In this document: one piece after another, positions 51,266 to 59,489 of the stretch | How positions within the stretch are numbered: position 1 is the stretch's first letter | Layout: every line of letters begins with the position of its first letter | NCBI RefSeq assembly: GCF_003173715.1 | Contig: NZ_CP029550.1 | Coordinates: 1,984,001-2,048,000 of the forward strand | Direction: 5' to 3' | DNA: 64,000 nucleotides | Source of the DNA: Methylobacterium durans | Lineage (GTDB): Bacteria > Pseudomonadota > Alphaproteobacteria > Rhizobiales > Beijerinckiaceae | Translations under genes and position numbers: made by a program | The notes under the pieces: model-generated | The model's database searches: none | What the model saw: the letters and a program-made list of their open reading frames with translations, nothing else | What the model was told of the DNA's origin: nothing

Positions 51266-53413
51266 ATGGGGCAGTCCCTCTTCAGCCAGTCCTGGTACCG
51301 GGTCGCGGGCCTGAAGCCGCGACTGCGCCGCCATGCCGAGATCCACCGCCAGCGCTTCCGCGGCGAGGTCTGGTACATCCTGCAGGACCACCAGACCGGA
51401 CGGTTCCACCGGCTCTCCCCGGCCGCGAACCTCATCGTCTGCCTGATGGACGGACGCCGGACCCTGCACGAGATCTGGGAGCAGGTGTCCCGGCGCAACG
51501 AGGACGACCCGCCGACCCAGGACGACGCGATCCGCCTGATCTCGCAGCTCCACGGGTCCGACCTCCTGCAGGGCGACCTGCCGCCGGATCTGGGCGAACT
51601 GGCCGACCGCTCGGAATCCACCGCTCGCCGCACCCTGATCGCCCGGGTGAAGAATCCGCTCGCCCTGCGCTTCCCGCTGTTCGACCCCGACGCCGCCCTC
51701 GACCGGCTGGCGCCGCTCTACCGGCCCTTCTTCACGCCCTGGGGCTTCGGCGTCTGGCTCGCGGTGCTGATCAGCGGCGCCGTCCTGGCCGTGCTCAACT
51801 GGAACCAGCTCACCGGCGACGTCGCCAACCAGATGCTCTCGGCGCAGAACGTCGCGCTGATGATGTGCCTCTACCCCGTCATCAAGGCCCTGCACGAGGC
51901 CGGCCACGCCTGCGCGGCCAAGGCCTGGGGCGGCGAGGTGCACGAGGTCGGCATCATGCTGCTCGTGCTGCTGCCGGCTCCCTACGTCGACGCCTCCTCC
52001 TCGGCCGCCTTCGCCAGCAAGTGGCAGCGGATGATGGTCGCCTCCGCCGGGATCTTCGTGGAGCTGTTCCTGGCCGCCGCCGCCGCGATCGTCTGGTCGC
52101 TTGCCGAGCCCGGCCTCGTACGGGCGGCGGCCTTCAACGTGATGGTGATCGGCAGCGTCTCGACGCTCGTCTTCAACGGAAACCCGCTGCTGCGCTTCGA
52201 CGGCTACTACATCCTCGCCGACCTCATCGAGATCCCGAATCTGGGGTCCCGGGCGAACCGCTACGTCTTCTACCTGATCGAGCGCTACGTCCTGAAGATC
52301 GAGGGCGCCGAGAGCCCGGTGACGGCTCCCGGTGAGCGGGCCTGGATGACCTTCTACGCGGTGAGCGCCTTCCTCTACCGCACCACCGTCTCGCTCGCGA
52401 TCGCGACCTTCGTGGCGACGCAGTACTTCATCTTCGGCGTGCTCCTGGCGATCCTCGCCGTCACCGGGATCGTGATCGACCCCCTCGTGAAGGGGATCAA
52501 GTTCATCCTGGCCGACCCGAAGCTCAACGGGCGCCGGCGCCGCGCGATCCTCGTCACCGGCGGCGCTGCGGCGGCCATCCTCGCCGTCCTCTTCGCGATC
52601 CCGCTGCCCTACGCGACGATGGCGCAGGGCGTCGTCTGGGTGCCGGACGATACGCAGCTGCGCGCCCGCACCGACGGCATCCTGACGGAGCTCCTCGTGG
52701 CACCCGGTCGGGAAACCGGGCCGGGCGAGGGGGTGGCCGTGCTGGAGGATCCGAGTCTCGACAGCCGCGTCGCCGTGCTCGAGGCGCAGCTCGCCGAACT
52801 GCGCCTGCGCTACGACGCGGCCCGCCTCGGCGACCGCGTCCAGGCCCAGATCCTCCAAGAGCAGATCGCCAGCACGCAGGAGAGTCTGCGGGTGTTCCGG
52901 GACCGCCGGGCCGACCTGACCGTGCGCGCCGAGCATGCGGGACGCCTGATCGTGCCGGGCGCCGTCGACCTACCGGGCCGCTACCTGCGCCGCGGCGAGC
53001 GCATCGGCTACGTGCTGGCCGCCGACGATCCCGTGGTGCGCGTGGTGGTGCCGCAGGCCGACGTCGACCTCATCCGCAGCCGAACCCGCGCGGTCGCGGC
53101 GCGCCTCGCCGAGGCGCCCGAGACCGTTCGCCTCGGCGCCGTCGCCCGCGAGGTGCCGGCCGCCCAGCAGGACATCCCGAGCCTCGCCCTGACAACGCAG
53201 GGCGGCGGCACCATCGCGGTCGATGCGAGCAATCCGCAGAAGCCGGTGGCGCTCCAGAGCATCTTCATCTTCGACGTGCAGCTCGCTGGCGGCCTGCCCC
53301 TCGACGTCCTCGGGGAGCGCGTCTACGTGCGCTTCGACCACGGCCACGAGGCCATCGCCTGGCGCCTGCTGCGCGGCCTGCGGCAGGTCTTCCTGAGCCA
53401 GTTCCGTGTCTGA
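51266..53413 (+). CDS. PqqD-like / site-2 protease / HlyD fusion protein
   Basis: A 715-residue multidomain membrane protein. Residues about 15-105 resemble PqqD (GEVWYILQDHQTGRFHRLSP, LHEIWEQV), a fold used to bind peptide leaders. The M50 site-2 protease core has the zinc motif HEAGH (residues about 209-213) and the second motif NPLLRFDGYY (about 305-314), within at least six membrane segments. The C-terminal third is HlyD/lipoyl-like: LRARTDGILTELLVAPG, VAVLEAQLAELRLRYDA, VRAEHAGRLIVPG. Catalytic residues are intact. The strong ribosome-binding site is GAGGGGG. Its stop overlaps the SecA-like start by 8 bp. A role in processing and passing an exported protein is inferred from the domain order. 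Confidence 0.85.
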   Translation: MGQSLFSQSWYRVAGLKPRLRRHAEIHRQRFRGEVWYILQDHQTGRFHRLSPAANLIVCLMDGRRTLHEIWEQVSRRNEDDPPTQDDAIRLISQLHGSDLLQGDLPPDLGELADRSESTARRTLIARVKNPLALRFPLFDPDAALDRLAPLYRPFFTPWGFGVWLAVLISGAVLAVLNWNQLTGDVANQMLSAQNVALMMCLYPVIKALHEAGHACAAKAWGGEVHEVGIMLLVLLPAPYVDASSSAAFASKWQRMMVASAGIFVELFLAAAAAIVWSLAEPGLVRAAAFNVMVIGSVSTLVFNGNPLLRFDGYYILADLIEIPNLGSRANRYVFYLIERYVLKIEGAESPVTAPGERAWMTFYAVSAFLYRTTVSLAIATFVATQYFIFGVLLAILAVTGIVIDPLVKGIKFILADPKLNGRRRRAILVTGGAAAAILAVLFAIPLPYATMAQGVVWVPDDTQLRARTDGILTELLVAPGRETGPGEGVAVLEDPSLDSRVAVLEAQLAELRLRYDAARLGDRVQAQILQEQIASTQESLRVFRDRRADLTVRAEHAGRLIVPGAVDLPGRYLRRGERIGYVLAADDPVVRVVVPQADVDLIRSRTRAVAARLAEAPETVRLGAVAREVPAAQQDIPSLALTTQGGGTIAVDASNPQKPVALQSIFIFDVQLAGGLPLDVLGERVYVRFDHGHEAIAWRLLRGLRQVFLSQFRV

Positions 53414-55436
53414 CGCCCTGCCCCTGCCCGCATCCGCCCCGGCGGGCCGGTCGCTGCCGCGAGCCCGCGCCTATGCCGAGCGCCCGAACCCGAAGGCGAC
53501 GAGCCTCGATCAGGCGGTAGCGCGGATCGTCGGCCTCGCGCGGGCGGGGCTCTCCCGCGTCGGCGCCCGCCGCTACGCCCGCATCGCGGACACCGCGCTG
53601 GCCCAGGAGGAGGCCGTCGCCTCGCTCTCCCGCGAGGCGCTCGATGGGGAGATCCGGGCCGTGGCCGGCCGCTTGCGGGGGCGCGAACGCTTCCGCGACG
53701 CCGACATCGCTCGGGCCTTCGCCCTGATCCGCGAGATGTCGGGCCGGGTCAGCGGCCAGCGCCATTACGGCGTCCAGCTGATGGGGGCGGCGGCCCTCCT
53801 CGACGGGCGCATCGCCCAGATGGCCACCGGCGAGGGCAAGACTCTCACCGCGACGCTCGCCGCCGGTGCAGCGGCTCTGGCGGGCCTTCCCGTCCACGTC
53901 GTCACCGTGAACGACTACCTCGCCGAGCGGGACGCCGAGACGATGCGCCCGCTCTACGCGGCCCTCGGCCTCAGCGTCGGGATCGTCAAGGAGAAGCAGG
54001 AGCTGCCCGAGCGCGCGGCGGCCTATGCCTGCGACATCACCTACTGCACCAACAAGGATCTCGCCTTCGATTACCTGCGGGACCGCATCGCGCTGGGCCA
54101 GCGGGCGAGCGACGTCCGCCTCAAGCTCGAGAGCCTGCATGCCGGCGGCGGGCGCCTCGGGCAACTGCGCCTGCGCGGCCTGCACTTCGCGATCGTGGAT
54201 GAGGCCGACAGCGTGCTGATCGACGAGGCGCGCACCCCCCTCATCATCTCGGCCGCGGCCGGCACGCAGTTCGGTCCCGAAACCCTGTCCCGGGCGATGG
54301 CGGTGGCCGCGCTCCTCGACAGCCCGCGCGACTACCTGATCGACCAGAGCGAGCGCCGCGTGCTCCTCACCGAGGCCGGCCGCGCGCGGACCGCGGATCT
54401 GGTGGCCGGGGATGGGCCGGCCTGGCGGGGCCGCGTCACTCGCGAGGAACTGGTCCGGCAGGCGCTCTCGGCCCTCCACCTGTTCCTGCGCGACGAGCAC
54501 TACATCCTGCGTGAGGGCAAGGTCGTCATCGTCGACGCCAACACGGGCCGCGTCATGCCCGACCGGGCCTGGAGCGACGGCCTCCACCAGATGATCGAGC
54601 ACAAGGAGGGCTGCGCCCTCTCGCAAGGCCGCTCGACGCTCGCCCGTATGACCTACCAGCGCTTCTTCAGGCGCTACCGGCGGCTCTCGGGCATGACCGG
54701 CACGACGACGGGCGTCGTCGCCGAGTTCTGGAGCGTCTACCGCCTGCCCGTCGTCCGGATCCCGACCCACCGCCCCGTGCAGCGGCGCCATCTGCCGGAC
54801 GCGGTTCTGCCGGACGACGCAGCGAAGTGGCGCCACGTCACGGTGCGGATCGCGGAGCTGCACGCACGCGGCTGCCCGGTGCTCGTCGGCACCCGCTCGG
54901 TGGCGGCCTCGGCCAGGGCGAGCGCCCATCTGACGGCGGCGGCCCTGCCCCACACGGTGCTGAGCGCCGCCCAGGACGGGGCGGAGGCCGCGATCGTCGC
55001 CGAAGCCGGCCAGGCCGGCCGCATCACGATCGCGACGAACATGGCCGGGCGCGGCACCGACATCAAGCTCGGGCCGGGCGTCGCCGAAGCCGGCGGCCTC
55101 CACGTGATCATGGTCGAGCGCCAGGACGCCCGCCGGATCGACGACCAGCTCGCGGGGCGCAGTGGCCGCCAGGGCGAGCCCGGCTGCTTCCAGGCGATCC
55201 TCTCCCTCGACGATCCGCTCCTCGACGGCGACGCGATCCCGCGCGGGCTCCTCCGCCCCACCCTGGTGCTCGCCGCCTCCTTCCTCGGTGCCCGCCGGGC
55301 CGAGCGGCTCGGCAGCCTCCTGCTGCGCGGCGCACAGGGACGGACCGAACGCCTCCACGCGCGCATGCGCGCCGACCTTCTCCGCTCAGACCAGATGCAG
55401 GACCGCATCCTGGCCTTTGCCGGCCATTCCGAATGA
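53406..55436 (+). CDS. Short SecA paralogue (SecA2-like translocation ATPase)
   Basis: A 676-residue SecA-family ATPase starting at GTG 53406. It has Walker A MATGEGKT (residues about 139-146), VTVNDYLAERDAE, the DEAD-type VDEADSVLIDEARTPLI (about 263), NMAGRGTDIKLG (about 545) and GRSGRQGEPG. It is about 225 residues shorter than housekeeping SecA (about 900) and lacks the C-terminal zinc-binding tail. SecA paralogues push particular substrates through SecYEG. Located between a PqqD/S2P/HlyD fusion and a HlyD adaptor, it is probably dedicated to the giant neighbour. A housekeeping secA is expected elsewhere. The stop lies 10 bp before the next start. Confidence 0.9.
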   Translation: MSDALPLPASAPAGRSLPRARAYAERPNPKATSLDQAVARIVGLARAGLSRVGARRYARIADTALAQEEAVASLSREALDGEIRAVAGRLRGRERFRDADIARAFALIREMSGRVSGQRHYGVQLMGAAALLDGRIAQMATGEGKTLTATLAAGAAALAGLPVHVVTVNDYLAERDAETMRPLYAALGLSVGIVKEKQELPERAAAYACDITYCTNKDLAFDYLRDRIALGQRASDVRLKLESLHAGGGRLGQLRLRGLHFAIVDEADSVLIDEARTPLIISAAAGTQFGPETLSRAMAVAALLDSPRDYLIDQSERRVLLTEAGRARTADLVAGDGPAWRGRVTREELVRQALSALHLFLRDEHYILREGKVVIVDANTGRVMPDRAWSDGLHQMIEHKEGCALSQGRSTLARMTYQRFFRRYRRLSGMTGTTTGVVAEFWSVYRLPVVRIPTHRPVQRRHLPDAVLPDDAAKWRHVTVRIAELHARGCPVLVGTRSVAASARASAHLTAAALPHTVLSAAQDGAEAAIVAEAGQAGRITIATNMAGRGTDIKLGPGVAEAGGLHVIMVERQDARRIDDQLAGRSGRQGEPGCFQAILSLDDPLLDGDAIPRGLLRPTLVLAASFLGARRAERLGSLLLRGAQGRTERLHARMRADLLRSDQMQDRILAFAGHSE

Positions 55437-55446
55437 GGACCGCACG

Positions 55447-56310
55447 ATGACCACACCGAACGCGCCGATCCGCCGCGGCCTCCTCGCCCTCGGCCTGATC
55501 GCCGCCGCGGGCGCGGCCGAGGCGCAGGTCACCCGGGTCGACTGCGTCGTCGAGCCGGCCCAGAAGCTGAAGATCGGCAGCGCCACGGTCGGCATCCTGA
55601 AGAGCGTGCCGGTCAACCGCGGCGACACCGTCAAGGCCGGCGACGTCATCGCCCGCCTCGACGCGAGCGTGGAGGAGGCGAACGTGGCCCTCGCCCGGGC
55701 GCAGGCCGAATCCTCGGCCGGCATCGAGGCGCAGCGCACCCGCGTCGAGCTCTACAAGCGGCGCCAGGACCGGCAGAGCCAGCTCGCCAAGGGCATCGTC
55801 ACGCAGGAGAAGCTCGATCAGGTCGAGGCGGATTACGAGATCGGCAAGCGCGATCTCCAGACCGAGATCCTCAAGCACGGCCTCGCCGGCATCGAGCTGC
55901 AACGGGCGCAGGCGCAGCTGGAACTGCGCCTGATCCGCAGCCCGATCACCGGCCTCGTCACCGAGCGCCTGATGTCGGCGGGCGAATTCGCCCGGCAGGA
56001 CAGCGCGATCTACACCCTCGTGCAGCTCGACCCGCTCTACGTCGAAGCCTACCTGCCGGTGCCGCGCTGGGGCGAGATCAAGCTCGGTCAGGCCGCGACG
56101 GTCGACCTCGACGAGCCGATCGGCGGCAGCTACCAGGCCAAGGTCACCGTGGTCGATCACGTCTTCGACGCGGCGAGCGGCACGTTCGGCGTGCGCCTGG
56201 AGCTGCCGAACCCGGACCACAAGCTGCCGGGCGGCCAGCGCTGCAAGGTCGCCTTCCCCCTCGCTCCGGGCGGCCCGGTGGCAACGGCGCTGCCGCCCGG
56301 CGAGCGGTGA
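55447..56310 (+). CDS. Periplasmic HlyD/RND-type adaptor
   Basis: A 287-residue secreted protein with a signal peptide (RRGLLALGLIAAAGAAEAQ, residues about 9-27). It has a lipoyl half-motif LKSVPVNRGDTVKAGDVIA, a helical hairpin (QSQLAKGIVTQEKLDQVEAD), the other half SPITGLVTERLMSAGE, and a beta-barrel VEAYLPVPRWGEIKLGQA. This is the adaptor fold that links inner-membrane exporters to outer-membrane channels. It lacks a membrane anchor and probably acts with the two membrane-bound HlyD-containing neighbours. The start ATG 55447 follows GAGGACC. It ends 3 bp before a convergent response regulator. No outer-membrane channel gene is present nearby. Confidence 0.8.
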   Translation: MTTPNAPIRRGLLALGLIAAAGAAEAQVTRVDCVVEPAQKLKIGSATVGILKSVPVNRGDTVKAGDVIARLDASVEEANVALARAQAESSAGIEAQRTRVELYKRRQDRQSQLAKGIVTQEKLDQVEADYEIGKRDLQTEILKHGLAGIELQRAQAQLELRLIRSPITGLVTERLMSAGEFARQDSAIYTLVQLDPLYVEAYLPVPRWGEIKLGQAATVDLDEPIGGSYQAKVTVVDHVFDAASGTFGVRLELPNPDHKLPGGQRCKVAFPLAPGGPVATALPPGER

Positions 56311-56313
56311 GCC

Positions 56314-56835
56314 CTATCGCGTCGGGGCCATGATGCCGACCTTCGCCTGCCAGCGGGCGGCATAGGCCGGGGTGACCGACAGGCCCGCCGGTGGGCTCAA
56401 CCTCGGCGGCGGGTCGAGCAGCGCTTCCTCCAGGAAGGCCAGAGCGGCCTGCAGGCCGTTCAGCGTGTAAGGCTTGGCGATCACGCCGAGGACGCCCGCG
56501 TCCTCGGCGCAGCGATCGTTGTTCCCGGTTCCTCCGCCATAGAAATCGTCTCCGAACCGAGCCCGCCGCTCGTTCGCCGTCACGAAGATCACGGGGATCT
56601 GCACGGCCCGTGCGAGAGAGCGGCCGACCGCGAGGCCGGTCTCTCCGTCGCACAGGCGCAGATCGACGAGGGCCAGATCCGCCTCCAGCGTCGGGATCAG
56701 GCCCAATGCCTCGGTGCCGGACATCGCGGTCGCGACGACGCGGTGGCCAGCCCCTGCGAGCAGCGCCTCCAGCTGCATCAGAATGAGTGCCTCGTCCTCG
56801 ACCACGAAGATGCGTAGAGACCGGCAGCGCGTCAT
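56314..56835 (-). CDS. Response regulator (single receiver domain)
   Basis: A 173-residue protein with a receiver domain: acidic pocket VVEDEALIL (Glu13-Asp14), phosphoacceptor Asp58 in LALVDLRLCDG, the conserved Thr in VIFVTAN and Lys in VIAKPYTLNG. A short 50-residue C-terminal tail follows with no DNA-binding domain, so it is a single-domain or adaptor-type regulator. Its ATG overlaps the upstream kinase stop as ATGA, marking a two-gene unit. It is convergent with the HlyD adaptor gene. Confidence 0.9.
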   Translation of the reverse strand: MTRCRSLRIFVVEDEALILMQLEALLAGAGHRVVATAMSGTEALGLIPTLEADLALVDLRLCDGETGLAVGRSLARAVQIPVIFVTANERRARFGDDFYGGGTGNNDRCAEDAGVLGVIAKPYTLNGLQAALAFLEEALLDPPPRLSPPAGLSVTPAYAARWQAKVGIMAPTR

Positions 56836-57926
56836 GGGGAACGGACGCTCACGGTCGTGGAAGCCTCGGCCGGCATCGTCAGAATTACCCGGGTGCCGGA
56901 GTTCGATGCTCGCTCGACGGCGAGGCGGGCGCCGAGCTGCCGCGCCAGGGTGCGCATCAGCGACTGCCCGAAAGAATCCTTCGCTGCTCCGTCCTCCGGC
57001 ATCCCGACACCGTCATCCTCTACGACGATCCGGATCTCGTCGTCCCGCGCGATGCGGATCGCGATGGTGCCGGGCCGGTCGCCGGCGAAGGCGTGCTTGA
57101 GGATGTTGGTCACGATCTCGTTGAGCAGCAGGGCGAGGGCCACGGACTTCTCGGCCGGGATCACCACCGCGACGAGGTCGAGCCGAACCGCGATATCGTC
57201 GCGCCCGCTGGCGCCGACGAGGTCGCCGATCAGGTCGCGCACGAAATCGGCGACGTCGTAGCGCGACACGCTCTCCGATTGGTGCAGGCGCCGATGCACG
57301 GTGCTGAGCGCCTCGACCCGCTGTAGGGTATCCATCATCGAGGCGCGCGTGGCCGGGTCGGCGATGCGCTGGCTCTGCAGGACGATCATAGCCGCGATCA
57401 TCTGCAGGTTGTTCTTCACCCGATGGTCGATCTCGTGGATCAGGGTGGTCTTCACGGCGAGCGCCTCGCGGAGCGCCGCGTTCGCCGTCTCGCGCTCCCG
57501 CACCAGCCGGTACCGTTCCGTCACGTCGAGCTGGGCGGCGAAGAAGAACTGCAGCTCGCCGGTCTTGGCGTGCACCGGGTTCAGGTGGAGCGCATTGTAG
57601 AAGGTCGTGCCGTCCTTGCGATAATTGAGGAGGTCGATCTCGACGGCCCGTTCGGCACGGATCGCCTCGCGCACCCGGGCGACCGCCTTCGGGCAGGTGT
57701 CGGGCCCCTGCAGGAAGCGGCAATTGCGTCCGGTCACCTCGAAGCGCTCGTAGCCCGTCATCCGGAGGAAGGCCGGGTTCGCGAAGACGATCGGGTTGTC
57801 GTGCCGGCGCGGGTCGGTGACGATCATGGGCAACTGCGTCGTCCGGATGATCGCGCTGAACGGATCGATCTCGCCGAATTCCGTACGCGTGCGGTCCGCG
57901 AAGTGCGAGACGTCGCCGTTCCCCAT
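56832..57926 (-). CDS. LOV-domain histidine kinase (HisKA_2 type)
   Basis: A 364-residue cytoplasmic kinase. The PAS domain has the blue-light LOV signature GRNCRFLQ (residues about 64-71; the flavin-binding cysteine is about Cys67). The dimerisation/phosphoacceptor region EIDHRVKNNLQMIAAMI (about 160-178) is of HisKA_2 type, followed by an ATPase domain with LLNEIVTNILKHAF and VEDDGVGMP. It should form a flavin-cysteine adduct in blue light and phosphorylate the coupled response regulator. ATG 57926 is chosen because GGGGGAG lies 3 nt upstream; a TTG at 57947 is an alternative. A palindrome lies about 80 bases upstream. Confidence 0.9.
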   Translation of the reverse strand: MGNGDVSHFADRTRTEFGEIDPFSAIIRTTQLPMIVTDPRRHDNPIVFANPAFLRMTGYERFEVTGRNCRFLQGPDTCPKAVARVREAIRAERAVEIDLLNYRKDGTTFYNALHLNPVHAKTGELQFFFAAQLDVTERYRLVRERETANAALREALAVKTTLIHEIDHRVKNNLQMIAAMIVLQSQRIADPATRASMMDTLQRVEALSTVHRRLHQSESVSRYDVADFVRDLIGDLVGASGRDDIAVRLDLVAVVIPAEKSVALALLLNEIVTNILKHAFAGDRPGTIAIRIARDDEIRIVVEDDGVGMPEDGAAKDSFGQSLMRTLARQLGARLAVERASNSGTRVILTMPAEASTTVSVRSP

Positions 57927-58234
57927 GTCTCCCCCGACCGATCCCAATCTTCCCGAAGCCGGTCCAGCACCGGGATGGTCGACGCTAACGTACGCCCCAG
58001 ACCAGTCAAGTCATGACTTATCCGATGGCGCCTAAATTCATACAACTGTAGATAATCCCTGTGACAACAACAAGGATAATCATGCAAAGACCATGATAGC
58101 GGCCCGAGCCGATCTTCGAAGATCGAGCGCCGCGCACCTGCGTGGTCGCGCGGTCGCGCCCGCTACCGCCCGCCTCGCCGCGACCCCATATCAGACCAGG
58201 ATTTCCTGCGAGGCCTGGCCCGAGAGGAGTGATG
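57927..58234. promoter_or_regulatory. Divergent promoter region (LOV kinase / msrA) with three dyads
   Basis: This spacer contains an AT-rich core (58003-58100) and three symmetric elements: AAGTCATGACTT (58008-58019, perfect), ATCATG...CATGAT (58079-58097) and CGATCTTCGAAGATCG (58110-58125, perfect 16 bp). They could be operator sites for redox or light control of the kinase and msrA. No -35/-10 boxes are convincing. No gene is seen. Confidence 0.5.
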
Positions 58235-58891
58235 ATGTTCCTGTTCCGCAAGCGCGCCGAGATGCCGAGCCCTGCCGATGCGTTGCCCGGCCGGGCCGAT
58301 CCGATCCCCACCGCCGAGACTCATTTCGTCAACGGGCGGCCGCTCAAGGGTCCCTATCCCGAGGGCCTGCAATCGATCGTCCTCGGTCTCGGCTGCTTCT
58401 GGGGCGCCGAGCGCAAGTTCTGGCAGCTGCCCGAGGGCGTCTACGTGACGGCGGTGGGCTATGCCGCCGGCTCCACGCCGAACCCGACCTACGAGGAGGT
58501 CTGCACCGGGCGGACCGGCCACAACGAGGTGGTGCTCGTCGTGTTCGATCCCGCCGTGCTGCCCCTCGAATCCCTGATCAAGACTTTCTTCGAGAGCCAC
58601 GACCCGACTCAAGGGTACCGTCAGGGCAACGACGTCGGCACCCAGTACCGCTCCGGCATCTACGTCACGGAGCCGGCGCAGGAGGAGATCGCCAAGCGTG
58701 TGCGGGCGGCCTATGCCGAGGCACTGAAGGCGAAGGGCTACGGCGACGTGACCACCGAGATCCAGCCGCTGGAGTGCTTCTACTTCGCCGAAGGCTACCA
58801 CCAGCAGTACCTCGCCAAGAATCCGGGTGGGTATTGCGGTCTCGGCGGCACCGGCGTCTCCTGCCCCATCGGTACGGGCGTCGCCGCCTGA
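58235..58891 (+). CDS. msrA: Peptide-methionine (S)-S-oxide reductase MsrA
   Basis: A 218-residue enzyme that reduces methionine-S-sulfoxide in proteins. The active site is [13 protein letters not shown] (Cys54). It has the MsrA substrate motif [19 protein letters not shown] and a C-terminal [13 protein letters not shown] with resolving cysteines. ATG 58235 follows GAGGAG by 5 nt; the preceding ATG at 58232 is too close to it. Length fits the family. It is transcribed away from the LOV kinase and is followed by a perfect 8-9 bp hairpin. Confidence 0.95.
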   Translation: MFLFRKRAEMPSPADALPGRADPIPTAETHFVNGRPLKGPYPEGLQSIVLGLGCFWGAERKFWQLPEGVYVTAVGYAAGSTPNPTYEEVCTGRTGHNEVVLVVFDPAVLPLESLIKTFFESHDPTQGYRQGNDVGTQYRSGIYVTEPAQEEIAKRVRAAYAEALKAKGYGDVTTEIQPLECFYFAEGYHQQYLAKNPGGYCGLGGTGVSCPIGTGVAA

Positions 58892-58919
58892 CGCCCCTTC
58901 CGCTCACGCTTCGTCTTGC

Positions 58920-58945
58920 CGGTGTCGCGCGCCCGTGCGACACCG
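58920..58945 (+). terminator. Hairpin after msrA
   Basis: GGTGTCGC (58921-58928) pairs perfectly with GCGACACC (58937-58944) around an 8-base loop, with one more C-G pair outside. It lies 28 bases after the msrA stop and 30 bases before the next start. There is no U tract, so termination may depend on other factors. Confidence 0.55.
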
Positions 58946-58977
58946 CCCGCCACCTTTGAAGCGGGAGACAAGCGCAG

Positions 58978-59481
58978 ATGCTGGAGCGGACGTTCGAGCG
59001 GGCTCTTTTCGCGTGCCGGTGGCTGCTCGCCCCGTTCTACGCGGCGCTGGCGATCGGGCTGTTCGTGCTCCTCGTCAAGCTCCTGCAGGAGCTCGCGCAC
59101 TTCATCCTGCACGCCCTCGACTCGAACGAGTCGCAGACGATCCTCGGCGTGCTGACGCTGGTGGACCTGTCGTTCACCGCCTCGCTCCTGATCATCGTGA
59201 TGTTCTCGGGCTACGAGAACTTCGTCTCGAAGTTCGACCACTCGGATCATAAGGACTGGCCCGAGTGGATGGGCACGATCGACTTCACGGGGCTGAAGCT
59301 CAAGCTGATGTCCTCGATCGTGGCGATCTCGGCGATCCAGCTCCTCAAGGCCTTCATGGACATCAAGGCCAGCTCCGACCGCGAGCTCGGCTGGCTCGTC
59401 GGCCTCCACATGGTGTTCGTGGTCTCGGGCCTCTTGATGGCGCTGACCGACCGGGTCGCGGCCGGCCATCACGACAAGTAG
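58978..59481 (+). CDS. YqhA/UPF0114 family membrane protein
   Basis: A 167-residue protein matching the UPF0114 (TIGR00645) family: N-terminal RTFERALFACRWLLAPFYAA, then LVDLSFTASLLIIVMFSGY, and YENFVSKFDH. Three to four membrane segments are evident (about residues 12-32, 58-78, 105-120, 136-154). Its function is not established. GCGGGAGAC precedes the start. It is convergent with mepA (8-bp gap). Confidence 0.9.
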   Translation: MLERTFERALFACRWLLAPFYAALAIGLFVLLVKLLQELAHFILHALDSNESQTILGVLTLVDLSFTASLLIIVMFSGYENFVSKFDHSDHKDWPEWMGTIDFTGLKLKLMSSIVAISAIQLLKAFMDIKASSDRELGWLVGLHMVFVVSGLLMALTDRVAAGHHDK

Positions 59482-59489
59482 GGCGAGGC

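Noticed and set aside
49000..56310. Classical type I secretion operon
   Set aside because: HlyD-like proteins are present but no ABC transporter or TolC-like gene; SecA and site-2 protease indicate a different route.
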